A program made the translations under genes and the position numbers. Below, piece by piece: positions 16,555-25,418 of a DNA stretch of 64,000 nucleotides (positions within the stretch are counted from its first letter, which is position 1; every line of letters begins with the position of its first letter). The notes under the pieces are model-generated. The model was not told where the DNA came from and made no database searches. It worked only from the letters and a program-made list of their open reading frames with translations. Source of the stretch: Parapedobacter sp035556095 (GTDB taxonomy: Bacteria; Bacteroidota; Bacteroidia; Sphingobacteriales; Sphingobacteriaceae); the NCBI RefSeq assembly GCF_035556095.1, contig NZ_DATMFT010000032.1, positions 186,001 to 250,000 on the forward strand, read 5' to 3'.

Positions 16555-17208
16555 TTATTTACCGCCTTTTGGCGACCAGTTCGCCGGGTCTACACGCCAT
16601 GCTTCCAATAACTCGATATCGCTGCTTAAGATGTAATTGTGCTTGGCCGCGACCTCAAGTAACACATCGTAATTGCACAAGCTGATGGATCTGCATTTCG
16701 CTTCTGCAAAGTTTGCCTCCGCTTCTGCGAAACCGTAGGTGAATATCGAAACCAGCCCCACCACATTGCAATCCGCATCGCGCAATGCCTTAACCGCATT
16801 CAGGCTACTCTTGCCCGTAGAGATCAGGTCTTCGATTACCACGGCACGCTGACCGCTGACGACCTCACCCTCGATCTGGTTTTGCCGCCCATGGTCTTTG
16901 GAACTACCCCGCACATAGGTAAACGGCAGCCCCAGGTCCTGCGCCACCAATACCCCTTGCGGAATACCTGCTGTAGCCACCCCGGAAATCATCTCAACGG
17001 CACCAAACTCCTCCTGTATCAATTCGGAAAGTTTCTGGCGAATGTACGTGCGGATGGGCGGATGAGATAAAGCTACACGGTTGTCGCAATAAATGGGCGA
17101 CTTCCAACCCGAGGCCCATGTAAACGGATTTTTGGGTTGTAATTTAATTGCTTTAATTTGCAACAATGATTCGGCAACTTTTTGTGCAACCTCATTCATA
17201 TCATTCAT
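16555..17208 (-). CDS. pyrE: Orotate phosphoribosyltransferase
   Basis: 217 residues. PRPP motif VVIEDLISTGKSSLNAV near 125, FTWASGWKSPIYCDNR near 29 and YVRGSSKDHGRQNQIEG near 98 are type I PRTase signatures for OPRT. It makes OMP from orotate and PRPP in de novo pyrimidine synthesis. Two overlapping ATG codons (17206-17208 and three codons in) are possible. The start abuts the divergent NUDIX gene with almost no intergenic room. Confidence 0.95.
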   Translation of the reverse strand: MNDMNEVAQKVAESLLQIKAIKLQPKNPFTWASGWKSPIYCDNRVALSHPPIRTYIRQKLSELIQEEFGAVEMISGVATAGIPQGVLVAQDLGLPFTYVRGSSKDHGRQNQIEGEVVSGQRAVVIEDLISTGKSSLNAVKALRDADCNVVGLVSIFTYGFAEAEANFAEAKCRSISLCNYDVLLEVAAKHNYILSSDIELLEAWRVDPANWSPKGGK

Positions 17209-17230
17209 GGCGCAAATCTATAAAATTTAT

Positions 17231-17836
17231 ATGAACCAATCTGTCCTTGTTTTGGCAGATTACCCCCCCAAAAACCAGTCCGATATTCAATCAATTGACC
17301 ATCAATATCTTGACATTGAAAAACTTTTCAAAGAGACGAAGGCAAATCATACAGCAATCACGTATTTCGTCCAATTAGAAAATCCAGGCGACTATTTTAG
17401 CCTAATTAAGAAAAAACTCAAGGTAATCAAAGCGGCAGGAGGGTTCGTGAAGAACGGCTATGGTGACTACCTTTTTATCTACCGGCTTGGCAAGTGGGAC
17501 TTACCCAAGGGAAAGGTAGACGCTGGAGAATCGATGAAAAAAGCGGCGGTGCGCGAAGTGGAGGAAGAGTGCGGCATACAGGTCGATTACCTTGGGCAAA
17601 AACTCGTCACCTCTTACCATACGTACCAACTAAAAGGTGAAGTAGTGCTCAAAAAAACCAACTGGTATGAGATGGGTGTAAATAAAGCACCTAAGCTCAA
17701 ACCGCAGCACGAAGAAGATATCACGGAAGCCATATGGCTACCGAAAGACAAATTCAGTAAAGTCCTGAAAAACACCTATCCGTTAATTGCGGAGGTGTTG
17801 GGTGCGGTAGTCGGTGGTTTGACAATTGATAGTTGA
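17231..17836 (+). CDS. NUDIX hydrolase
   Basis: About 201 residues from the ATG at 17231. A further in-frame ATG at 17207 would overlap the pyrE start codon. The Nudix box is complete: G-KVDAGES-MKKAAVREVEEECGI (about residues 97-119, with the REVEEE core). It hydrolyses a nucleoside diphosphate derivative; the substrate is not deducible. The last codons lie inside the heptanucleotide repeat array, so its C-terminal residues (TIDS) are repeat-encoded. Confidence 0.88.
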   Translation: MNQSVLVLADYPPKNQSDIQSIDHQYLDIEKLFKETKANHTAITYFVQLENPGDYFSLIKKKLKVIKAAGGFVKNGYGDYLFIYRLGKWDLPKGKVDAGESMKKAAVREVEEECGIQVDYLGQKLVTSYHTYQLKGEVVLKKTNWYEMGVNKAPKLKPQHEEDITEAIWLPKDKFSKVLKNTYPLIAEVLGAVVGGLTIDS

Positions 17837-17895
17837 CAATCGATAATTGATAGACTTCTGACTTAAGATTTTCGATTTAAGACTTACGACTTACC
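17819..17895. repeat. Tandem heptanucleotide array, 11 units
   Basis: Reading in steps of seven from 17819, five units of the TTGACAA/TTGATAG type are followed by six of the ACTTCTG/ACTTAAG/ACTTACG type; 77 bp divide exactly into 11 units. The array covers the last codons and stop of the NUDIX gene and the last codons and stop of the convergent coaD gene. Confidence 0.8.
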
Positions 17896-18353
17896 GCTTC
17901 AACCACCGCCTCCGGCACCAATTGGCTTACGTTTCCGTTGTTTGTGATAATTTCACGAACGATGGTGGACGATATGTGCGACAGGCCACTGCTACTCACT
18001 AAAAAAACGGATTCGACATCGGGAGCTAGCGCTGCGTTGTTCAGGGCGATGGCCTTTTCAAACTCGAAGTCGTTCGCGTTGCGCATACCACGCAGGATAA
18101 AGCGGGCACCTACTTCGCGACAGAAATCGACTGTCAACCCGTTAAACTGCACAGCTTCTATAACACCGTGATGGGAAGAAAATACCGACTTTATAATTGC
18201 TAACCGTTCGTCGGTGGTAAAGAATCCCTTCTTGGTGCTGTTGGTTCCTATCGCCACATAAATCTTATCAAATAGTGCCGTGGCACGCTCCACGATATCA
18301 ATGTGTGCATTGGTAATCGGGTCGAAAGATCCGGGGAATACGGCTATTTTCAT
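17877..18353 (-). CDS. coaD: Phosphopantetheine adenylyltransferase
   Basis: 158 residues from the ATG at 18351-18353 (PMKIAVFPGSFDP). Nucleotidyltransferase motifs: GSFDPITNAH near residue 8 (the T/HxGH-like site) and SSSGLSHISSTIVRE near 125 (the ISSTxxR motif). It catalyses the penultimate step of coenzyme A synthesis. The final residues (SRKS) are encoded within the heptanucleotide repeat, which replaces the normal 3' end of the gene. Confidence 0.95.
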   Translation of the reverse strand: MKIAVFPGSFDPITNAHIDIVERATALFDKIYVAIGTNSTKKGFFTTDERLAIIKSVFSSHHGVIEAVQFNGLTVDFCREVGARFILRGMRNANDFEFEKAIALNNAALAPDVESVFLVSSSGLSHISSTIVREIITNNGNVSQLVPEAVVEAVSRKS

Positions 18354-18457
18354 CGGGTTCATCTGTCTATTTTTTATCGGCACACTCGGTTTATTCCCTT
18401 ATCGGCAATGAACCTTGCATACACCCAAAAGTAGCACATTGTGGGATGAATGACAAA

Positions 18458-19636
18458 TCAACGATTAATCAGCCGCGCTACAAACATACTGTCGGCTTTA
18501 TGCCGATAGCCATGTAGCAGCGCGGTTTGTTGCAAGTGCAGTCCATGCGTGTCTTGCAGGTAGCTCATCACCCTTTCGTTTTCTTCGGCATAAACCGAGC
18601 AGGTGATGTAAATAAGCGGCTTCCCCGGCTTCAGGTGCCTGATGACCCGCGTTGCCAGCTGTCGTTGCAATTCGGCAAAGCGGCCGATTGCCTGGCTATC
18701 GAATGCCGAAAGCATTTCCGGTGTACGGCCCCACGTGCCGGAGCCTGTGCAAGGGGCATCGAGGATAATGCCGTCAAACTGTTCATCGCCAAGCACCGTT
18801 GCCGTATCGTTGCGGAGGTCGATTATCTTCTGCCGGTAGGATTTGATTCCTGCTGCGTCAAAACGCTCATCGAGATTACGCAAGATACTACGCCGCGTAT
18901 CAGACACCAATAGATTTACTCCGGCCGATTGATCGAGCAGCAAGAGCGATTTGCCCCCCGCTCCGGCGCAGGCATCCCACCAGTGCTCCCCGGCGGTGGC
19001 CTGGAAATATGCACCTGTCTGTTGCGATGAGTAATCCTGCACCTCGTATTTACCGGTTAGACCTGCGATGCGGTCTAGGGCCGTACCATTGGGTAGCGCC
19101 ACAGCGTATTGATCCACTATCCGATAATTGATTTGTGTCGCTTCCAATGCTGCCATGACTTCGTCGCGATAAGACGGCCGCAACCGGATGTAGAGGTCAG
19201 GCTGCACAAAAAGACTTTTTAGGAATGCATGGCGGTCGATACCTGCCGACAAGAATTGTTGGAATGGGAATACATCTTGCAGACGGAAAGTTGTATTTGC
19301 CTCCAACAACGAAATTTTTTCCGAAAGATCGGCTTGGATATGGGCGTAAACCTGGGGGAGGATAACGGAAGCCACCGCACTATCGTTGCTACACAGAAAA
19401 TCGGCCATTGCCAACCGGACAGGCACCTCTTCACGTTGCGCCGCTGCCCCTAAACGGAAATAGTGGTATACCAACCGGGAAGCCATCCGCCGGTCTTTAC
19501 TCCCCATTTGCCGATTACGCTTGTAAAACCCGGTAAGGAAACGAGTCAAAGGTACACCACCTTCTTCCACATATTCCTGGAGTAAGCGTTCAACCGTATG
19601 GATCTGTTGCCTTACCCGTTTTTCAGTGACTATCAA
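18458..19636 (-). CDS. RsmB/NOP-family RNA m5C methyltransferase
   Basis: 392 residues. SAM-binding motif WWDACAGAGGKSLLLLD near 220, the catalytic Cys in DAPCTGSGTWGR near 290 and the second Cys in ITCSVYAEENERV near 345 are all present, the two-cysteine arrangement of RNA cytosine-5 methyltransferases. The N-terminal part resembles an NusB-like helical domain, as in RsmB. Predicted to methylate 16S rRNA or tRNA. The longest frame starts at TTG (19634-19636), only 6 bp after the upstream lipoprotein gene; no better ATG exists. Confidence 0.87.
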   Translation of the reverse strand: MIVTEKRVRQQIHTVERLLQEYVEEGGVPLTRFLTGFYKRNRQMGSKDRRMASRLVYHYFRLGAAAQREEVPVRLAMADFLCSNDSAVASVILPQVYAHIQADLSEKISLLEANTTFRLQDVFPFQQFLSAGIDRHAFLKSLFVQPDLYIRLRPSYRDEVMAALEATQINYRIVDQYAVALPNGTALDRIAGLTGKYEVQDYSSQQTGAYFQATAGEHWWDACAGAGGKSLLLLDQSAGVNLLVSDTRRSILRNLDERFDAAGIKSYRQKIIDLRNDTATVLGDEQFDGIILDAPCTGSGTWGRTPEMLSAFDSQAIGRFAELQRQLATRVIRHLKPGKPLIYITCSVYAEENERVMSYLQDTHGLHLQQTALLHGYRHKADSMFVARLINR

Positions 19637-19642
19637 AGGGAT

Positions 19643-20875
19643 TTAATTTATCGGCCTGAAACCGCTGCTGCCATATTGTAAAATAGCGATGGCGTGGTTC
19701 ACGTAGCCCCAAGCGGCGTTGTACTCCCACTTAAACGTGTTATGTAGCCCTTTATAACCGGTATCTTCCAGGTGCAGCCGGTAATCGGGGCCATACTTTA
19801 CGAGCAAGCTACCGAAATAATAAGCGGCATCGTAGCCCTTATATGCAAATTCGGTAGGAGCTATGCCAAACTCACTTTGGTATTGCTGGTCGAACCGGCG
19901 CACATCGGTGGCACTTTTATCGATATAATATGAGGTGGTGATCCGGGTATCAAACGCGGCCAACCCATCTTCCGCATCGAAGCCAAGCTTCGACCAACTT
20001 GGGTGGCCGAACAACTGGATATTGTACGAAAGTTCTTCCTGCAGCCTACGCAATTGCGCTAAAATGGGCGATATCTCATACTTATTGGTCGTTGCCAACA
20101 CGACCAGGTTCTTACCTGCAAGGTGTACCCTACTTTCCAAGCTTTCTTCATCTTCCACTTCCACCACCTGGATGTTACCATTCTTCAGTTTACGGATTTC
20201 TGTTTGGAGCGGCCCTAGCAGTTGTTTGCTTGCCTCATCGGGTGTTTTGTAGAAGATCACCACATCGCCCTGTTTGTACTGGTTGGCAATATGGGTTGCC
20301 AATGCGTGTACGTGTACCGGAAGCGGGGCCGTCATGGTGACCAGGTTGGAGAAGTTAAACTCCGATGGCATACTCGCGGCCAATGGCGAAATCTGCAAGG
20401 TTTGGTCGAGCTGCGCATTAAAGCCAAACACCTGTATTTCCTTCGGATATACCGGCCCCACCACCAACGCTGCATCCTGCACATCGTCTAGCTTGGCGAT
20501 ACGTGCATTCTCACCGGGGTCGTCACGGGTATCCAATACGTTCAGTTTGAAATTGGCGCCTTCGGCAGAAAGCGCATCCAGGCCCACCTTAAACCCTTGG
20601 TAGAAATCCAGTGCCAAGGCCGATCGTTTGATATCCGCTGCACTGGGCGCGTGTTGATTGGCTTTATTGAGCTCAAAAGGCAAAAGCAGCGCAATCCGGT
20701 TGAAATCGACCGTTTCCTCTTCTTCCGGTATTGCAACATCTTCTTTCTCCGTGGTGGTTTCTTTCTTTTCAGTGGGCGCTTTGTCTCCGGGGGCCCGCAG
20801 CACCCGCACCTTAGGCGTACACGCCACCAACAACACCAACACCGATAAGCCTAGCAGGCGTTTACTCCCATTCAA
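19643..20875 (-). CDS. Lipoprotein with periplasmic-binding-protein type I fold
   Basis: About 410 residues. I place the start at TTG 20873-20875, because this gives a compact lipoprotein signal (NGSKRLLGLSVLVLLVAC); in-frame ATGs further upstream lie deep inside guaA. After an acidic, Thr/Lys-rich linker comes FNRIALLLPFELNK and a two-lobed alpha/beta domain (ALVVGPVYPKEI, ISPLAASMPSEFNFSNLV, FAYKGYDAAYYFGSLLVKYG), like amino-acid ABC receptor or LpoA-type proteins. It overlaps the guaA 3' end by 14 bp. Ligand unknown. Confidence 0.82.
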   Translation of the reverse strand: MNGSKRLLGLSVLVLLVACTPKVRVLRAPGDKAPTEKKETTTEKEDVAIPEEEETVDFNRIALLLPFELNKANQHAPSAADIKRSALALDFYQGFKVGLDALSAEGANFKLNVLDTRDDPGENARIAKLDDVQDAALVVGPVYPKEIQVFGFNAQLDQTLQISPLAASMPSEFNFSNLVTMTAPLPVHVHALATHIANQYKQGDVVIFYKTPDEASKQLLGPLQTEIRKLKNGNIQVVEVEDEESLESRVHLAGKNLVVLATTNKYEISPILAQLRRLQEELSYNIQLFGHPSWSKLGFDAEDGLAAFDTRITTSYYIDKSATDVRRFDQQYQSEFGIAPTEFAYKGYDAAYYFGSLLVKYGPDYRLHLEDTGYKGLHNTFKWEYNAAWGYVNHAIAILQYGSSGFRPIN

Positions 20876-22412
20876 TAGTAGCCGGAGGTTTCGAACTAAT
20901 ATCATATACAACCCTATTTATCCCCTTTACGTGATTGATTATCTCGTTTGATATCTTCGCCAATAACTCATAGGGCAGGTGTACCCAATCTGCTGTCATC
21001 CCGTCGAGCGAGCCAACGGCACGGAGCGCCACAACATGCTCATAAGTACGTTCGTCGCCCATCACCCCTACCGACTGCACCGGCAGGAAAATCGTTCCCG
21101 CCTGCCACACTTGATCATACCAGCCGGATTCCCGCAGGTTGCGAATGTAGATATCATCAGCTTCCTGCAAAATCCGTACCTTTTCGGCCGTGATTTCTCC
21201 TAATATCCGGATAGCGAGGCCAGGACCCGGAAACGGGTGCCTGCCGAGGATGCTCGGCGCCACCCCCAGTGTTTTACCCACCCGGCGCACTTCATCCTTG
21301 AAAAGGGTATTTAGGGGTTCCACCACTTTCAGCTTCATGAAATCAGGCAGGCCACCCACGTTATGGTGTGATTTGATGGTGGCAGAGGGGCCATTCACCG
21401 AAATTGACTCGATGACGTCCGGGTAGATAGTCCCTTGTCCAAGCCACTTCACTTCAACGCCTGCCGGTAACTCCGCCTGTACAGCGTGCGCGGCATCATC
21501 AAATTCGTCGATGAATGCTGCACCAATGATTTTGCGTTTCTGCTCGGGTTCGCTCACGCCAGCCAGCTTCCGGTAAAACCGCTCTTTGGCATTTACTCCT
21601 TTGATATTAAGGCCCATATGCCGGTATGATTCCAGCACTTGTTCAAACTCATTCTTTCGCAACAACCCATGGTCTACGAATATGCAATGCAGGTTTTGGC
21701 CTATGGCCTGATGCAGCAATACCGCAGCTACCGTAGAATCGACCCCCCCGGATAACGCCATGATTACATGGTCGTTGCCCAATTTTTCTTTCAATGCGGC
21801 CACCGTTGTCTCTGCGAATGCATCGGCTGTCCAAGAGGGCGTGCAACCGCAAATATCGATGACAAAGTTCTTCAATAACGTTGTCCCGTCGGTACTGTGG
21901 GTTACCTCGGGGTGGAACTGTATACCATACGTTTGCGTACCCTTGACGTGATACGCCGCTACATTCACCTTATCGGTGCTGGCAATGATGTCCACGCCTT
22001 CAGGAATCGAAGAGATGGTGTCACCGTGCGACATCCACACTTGGGAGCCCGTCGGGATATCGGCCAGCAACGGGTTGCCACTATCTACGAAATGGAGGTT
22101 GGCCCGGCCGTATTCACGGATCGTGGACGCTACCACCGCTCCACCCGAATGCTGCGCGATGTACTGTGCTCCATAACAGACGCCTAATAAGGGGAATCGG
22201 TTTTGAATCGATTGAAAATCGACCTGTGGTGCATCATCCTGTCGTACAGAGTAAGGGCTCCCCGAAAAAATAACACCCTTCACCGACGCATCAAACTCCG
22301 GAATATGGGTATAGGGATGAATTTCACAATATACATTTAACTCCCGCACCCGCCGAGCAATCAACTGGGTATATTGGGAGCCGAAATCAAGGATAATGAT
22401 TTTTTCTGGCAT
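20862..22412 (-). CDS. guaA: GMP synthase (glutamine-hydrolysing)
   Basis: 516 residues from the ATG at 22410-22412 (MPEKIIILDFGSQYTQL). Domains in order: class I glutamine amidotransferase with catalytic Cys in LLGVCYGAQYIA and His-Glu in FHPEV; ATP pyrophosphatase with P-loop ALSGGVDSTVAA near 225; C-terminal dimerisation domain ending KPPATIEWE. It makes GMP from XMP in the cytoplasm. Translationally coupled to the lipoprotein gene by overlap. Confidence 0.97.
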   Translation of the reverse strand: MPEKIIILDFGSQYTQLIARRVRELNVYCEIHPYTHIPEFDASVKGVIFSGSPYSVRQDDAPQVDFQSIQNRFPLLGVCYGAQYIAQHSGGAVVASTIREYGRANLHFVDSGNPLLADIPTGSQVWMSHGDTISSIPEGVDIIASTDKVNVAAYHVKGTQTYGIQFHPEVTHSTDGTTLLKNFVIDICGCTPSWTADAFAETTVAALKEKLGNDHVIMALSGGVDSTVAAVLLHQAIGQNLHCIFVDHGLLRKNEFEQVLESYRHMGLNIKGVNAKERFYRKLAGVSEPEQKRKIIGAAFIDEFDDAAHAVQAELPAGVEVKWLGQGTIYPDVIESISVNGPSATIKSHHNVGGLPDFMKLKVVEPLNTLFKDEVRRVGKTLGVAPSILGRHPFPGPGLAIRILGEITAEKVRILQEADDIYIRNLRESGWYDQVWQAGTIFLPVQSVGVMGDERTYEHVVALRAVGSLDGMTADWVHLPYELLAKISNEIINHVKGINRVVYDISSKPPATIEWE

Positions 22413-22441
22413 GGGCCAAAGGTACGTATAAGATACGAAAT

Positions 22442-23878
22442 TCACCCATCTTTTCGCTTCGACCACTCTTCGGCATGCTTGATATCCCACTCATCCGCAT
22501 TGAACACTGGGTCTTTTCCTTCTGCCTTTTGCTTGCGGTAGTCTTTGAGTGCTTTCAAGGCAGGCTTCCGCAGCAATATAATGGCTATCAGGTTGAGCCA
22601 AGCCATCAGTCCCACGCCGATATCGCCCATGGTCCACGCCAATTCAGCAGTCTTAACCGTGCCGTAATAGGTAGCGAATAGGATGAGGAGACGAAGCGCC
22701 CACACAGCCCATCGTTGCTTGCCGCGTTTATCCAAGTAACTGAGATTGGTTTCGGCCATATAATAATAGGCCATGATGGTGGTAAAGACAAAAAAGAACA
22801 ATGCTAGGGCCACAAATCCGGCGCCGATGCTGGGGAAATGATGGGCGACAGCATGCTGGGTGTATTCTGAGCCGATCTGAACGCCCGGTATGTTCTCAAC
22901 GAAGTAGCCACCCGCAGGATTCTGCACGTTATATGCCCCCGTGAATAAGATCATCAGTGCGGTTGCGGTACACACGAACAGCGTATCCACATACACCGAA
23001 AACGCCTGCACCAGCCCCTGCTTTGCGGGGTGGCTCACCTCGGCCGCCGCCGCCGCGTGCGGCGCGGTACCTTGCCCGGCTTCGTTCGAATAGATACCCC
23101 TCTTTACACCCCATGAAATGGCTGCCCCCAGCATCCCGCCAAAGGCGGGCTCGAAATCGAAGGCCGACCGGAATATCAGCCCAAACACGGCAGGAATGTC
23201 GTTAAAATTCAGCGCAATGATAATGAGTGCCATTAGGATATAAGCACCGGCCATAAATGGCACCACCACTTCCGCTACTTTTGCAATGCGCTTCACGCCG
23301 CCGATGATAATGAGACCAAGCAAAATAACGAGACCAATACCAGTATACTCCACCGGTACATCGAATGCGTTCTGCACGCCAAGCGCAATGCTGTTGCTTT
23401 GCACACCGGGCAGAAAAAGTGCCGTACTCAGTATCGTCGCAACGGCAAAAACCACGGCGTACCACTTCACACCTAGCCCTTTTTCGATATAGAATGCTGG
23501 GCCACCACGGTACTGCCCGTCTTTCACTTCTTTATAAATCTGGCCCAATGTGGCTTCCACGTAAGCAGATGCCGCCCCCAGGAATGCGATGAGCCACATC
23601 CAGAATACAGCACCTGGTCCGCCCATGGCGATGGCCGTGGCCACACCGGCGATATTCCCTGTGCCGATCCTACCCGATAGCGCCATGGCAAACGCTTGGA
23701 AGGAAGAAACGCCTTTGGTAGACGAACCGCCACCAAACAGGAGTTTCACCATATCTTTCAGGTATCTGACCTGTAAAAATCCGGTTGCAAACGAGAAATA
23801 GACGCCGACACCTATACATAATACAACCAGTGCGTTGCTCCACACAACGTCGTTAACGGCTTTAATAAACTGTTCCAT
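22442..23878 (-). CDS. AGCS-family sodium:alanine symporter
   Basis: 478 residues, about 10-11 transmembrane segments. Family signatures: FQAFAMALSGRIGTGNIAGVATAIAMGGPGAVFWMW near 60-95 and GIYSNEAGQGTAPHAAAAAEVSHP near 275-298. Predicted Na+-coupled uptake of alanine or glycine across the inner membrane. ATG at 23876-23878. It lies 29 bp upstream of the guaA start on the same strand. Confidence 0.93.
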   Translation of the reverse strand: MEQFIKAVNDVVWSNALVVLCIGVGVYFSFATGFLQVRYLKDMVKLLFGGGSSTKGVSSFQAFAMALSGRIGTGNIAGVATAIAMGGPGAVFWMWLIAFLGAASAYVEATLGQIYKEVKDGQYRGGPAFYIEKGLGVKWYAVVFAVATILSTALFLPGVQSNSIALGVQNAFDVPVEYTGIGLVILLGLIIIGGVKRIAKVAEVVVPFMAGAYILMALIIIALNFNDIPAVFGLIFRSAFDFEPAFGGMLGAAISWGVKRGIYSNEAGQGTAPHAAAAAEVSHPAKQGLVQAFSVYVDTLFVCTATALMILFTGAYNVQNPAGGYFVENIPGVQIGSEYTQHAVAHHFPSIGAGFVALALFFFVFTTIMAYYYMAETNLSYLDKRGKQRWAVWALRLLILFATYYGTVKTAELAWTMGDIGVGLMAWLNLIAIILLRKPALKALKDYRKQKAEGKDPVFNADEWDIKHAEEWSKRKDG

Positions 23879-24001
23879 AAGGCTTTGCAGTCGAACCGAC
23901 TGTTTTTATCACTGTGTAAACGGTTAGCAAATCATTCAAGGCCTGCAAAATAGGGAATCTGCGGACATTATACTAGTTTTTTTTACCACAAGGCAAGAAA
24001 C

Positions 24002-24031
24002 ACCAAATGCCCATTAAAATGGGCATTTGGT
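24002..24031. terminator. Hairpin after fbaA
   Basis: Perfect 12-bp arms ACCAAATGCCCA and TGGGCATTTGGT with a 6-nt loop, 24 bp past the fbaA stop. No immediate T-run follows on the minus strand, so its terminating strength is uncertain. Confidence 0.65.
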
Positions 24032-24054
24032 AATAGAAAAAGCGATTGCTCCCG

Positions 24055-25134
24055 CTAAAGCTTATTATTCACGTCAACAGCATTCAACTCTTCAAATGCT
24101 TGTGTAAGGCGTTTGACGAAGCTTTCTTCGCCTTTGCGCAACCATACACGTGGATCGTAGTACTTCTTGTTTGGCGAATCCGCTCCTTGGGGGTTACCGA
24201 TCTGGCTTTGCAGATAGCCTTCGTTGGCTTGGTAGTACCCACGCACGCCATCCCAAAAGGCCCATTGCATATCGGTATCGATATTCATTTTAATCGCGCC
24301 ATACGAAATCGCTTCGGCAATCTCTTCGGGTGCCGAACCTGAGCCACCGTGGAACACAAAGTTAACCGGTTTCTCAGCGGAAAGGCCGAACTTCTCGCGG
24401 ATGTATTCCTGGGAATTGTGGAGGATAACAGGTTGCAATTTGACGTTGCCGGGTTTGTACACACCATGCACATTGCCAAAGGCCGCCGCCACAGTGAATT
24501 TATCGCTCACCTGGTTCAGTTCTTCGTAGGCATAGGCTACCTCTTCGGGCTGTGTGTATAATTTAGAGCTATCTACATCGGTGTTATCCACACCATCCTC
24601 TTCCCCTCCAGTAACACCGAGTTCGATCTCCACGGTCATTCCAAGCGGCTTCATCCGTTCGAGGTATTTTTTGGATATGTCGATATTCTCCTCGATGGGC
24701 TCTTCGGATAAATCGAGCATATGGGAAGAAAATAGTGGCTTACCGTGTTGCTTAAAGAAATGCTCACCGTGATCGAGCATGCCATCAATCCAAGGCAAAA
24801 GCTTTTTAGCGGCATGGTCGGTATGGAGTATAACCGCGATGCCATAATGTTCGGCCAATAGATGTACGTGATGGGCGGCCGACACGGCACCGAGCACACA
24901 CGCTTTCAGTCCGTCGTTATTCATCGACTTTCCGGCATAGAACTGCGCACCGCCGTTAGACAATTGGATAATCACCGGTGAGTTGACCGCTTTAGCAGTT
25001 TCCATTACCGCATTTATAGAATCCGTACCGATTACATTCACGGCGGGCAAGGCGAATTTATGCGTCTTAGCGATCTCAAATAAATCCTGTACGGCGTCTC
25101 CGGTGACAACTCCTTTAAAATCTTTCAAACTCAT
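24055..25134 (-). CDS. fbaA: Class II fructose-bisphosphate aldolase
   Basis: 359 residues, the length of the class IIA E. coli-type enzyme. Zinc-site region VILHTDHAAKKLLPW near 105-120, GVTGGEEDGVDN near 175-186 and FVFHGGSGSAPEEI near 270 are characteristic. Cytoplasmic Zn-dependent aldol cleavage of fructose 1,6-bisphosphate (glycolysis and gluconeogenesis). Single-gene unit, divergent from the carboxypeptidase-regulatory-domain gene. Confidence 0.96.
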   Translation of the reverse strand: MSLKDFKGVVTGDAVQDLFEIAKTHKFALPAVNVIGTDSINAVMETAKAVNSPVIIQLSNGGAQFYAGKSMNNDGLKACVLGAVSAAHHVHLLAEHYGIAVILHTDHAAKKLLPWIDGMLDHGEHFFKQHGKPLFSSHMLDLSEEPIEENIDISKKYLERMKPLGMTVEIELGVTGGEEDGVDNTDVDSSKLYTQPEEVAYAYEELNQVSDKFTVAAAFGNVHGVYKPGNVKLQPVILHNSQEYIREKFGLSAEKPVNFVFHGGSGSAPEEIAEAISYGAIKMNIDTDMQWAFWDGVRGYYQANEGYLQSQIGNPQGADSPNKKYYDPRVWLRKGEESFVKRLTQAFEELNAVDVNNKL

Positions 25135-25304
25135 GGTATTCTTTTTATTATCGTTTGTTTAGGCCTCGAAAGTAGGTATAATTTTTTGAAATCGGTAATC
25201 CGCACCATGTCGGGCTTCACGCTGCTCAGAACAGCTCCGATGGATTGATCATCAGAAATTCCCCCCAAGGGATACCTAAGTTATCCAGCAGGAGCAACCT
25301 ATCC

Positions 25305-25332
25305 AACTTTATTCAGTGCACTGAATAAAGTT
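25305..25332. promoter_or_regulatory. 28-bp perfect palindrome in a divergent intergenic region
   Basis: AACTTTATTCAGTG is followed directly by its reverse complement CACTGAATAAAGTT, with no spacer. It lies 170 bp before fbaA and 86 bp before the gene at 25419. A zero-loop palindrome suits a dimeric protein site better than an RNA hairpin. A smaller pair TTAAC-AAAT-GTTAA lies at 25362-25375. Confidence 0.6.
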
Positions 25333-25418
25333 ACTCCATCTATTGAGTAAACCAACTATGGTTAACAAATGTTAAAAGTACGGCGCGTAGGCCACCCTAC
25401 CCTTACCTTTACCGCACT

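Noticed and set aside
17819..17895. CRISPR or origin iterons
   Set aside because: Units are 7 bp and contiguous without spacers, and they run into two coding ends; no replication gene is nearby.
24002..24031. Insertion-sequence end
   Set aside because: A simple 12-bp hairpin after fbaA; no transposase or target duplication.
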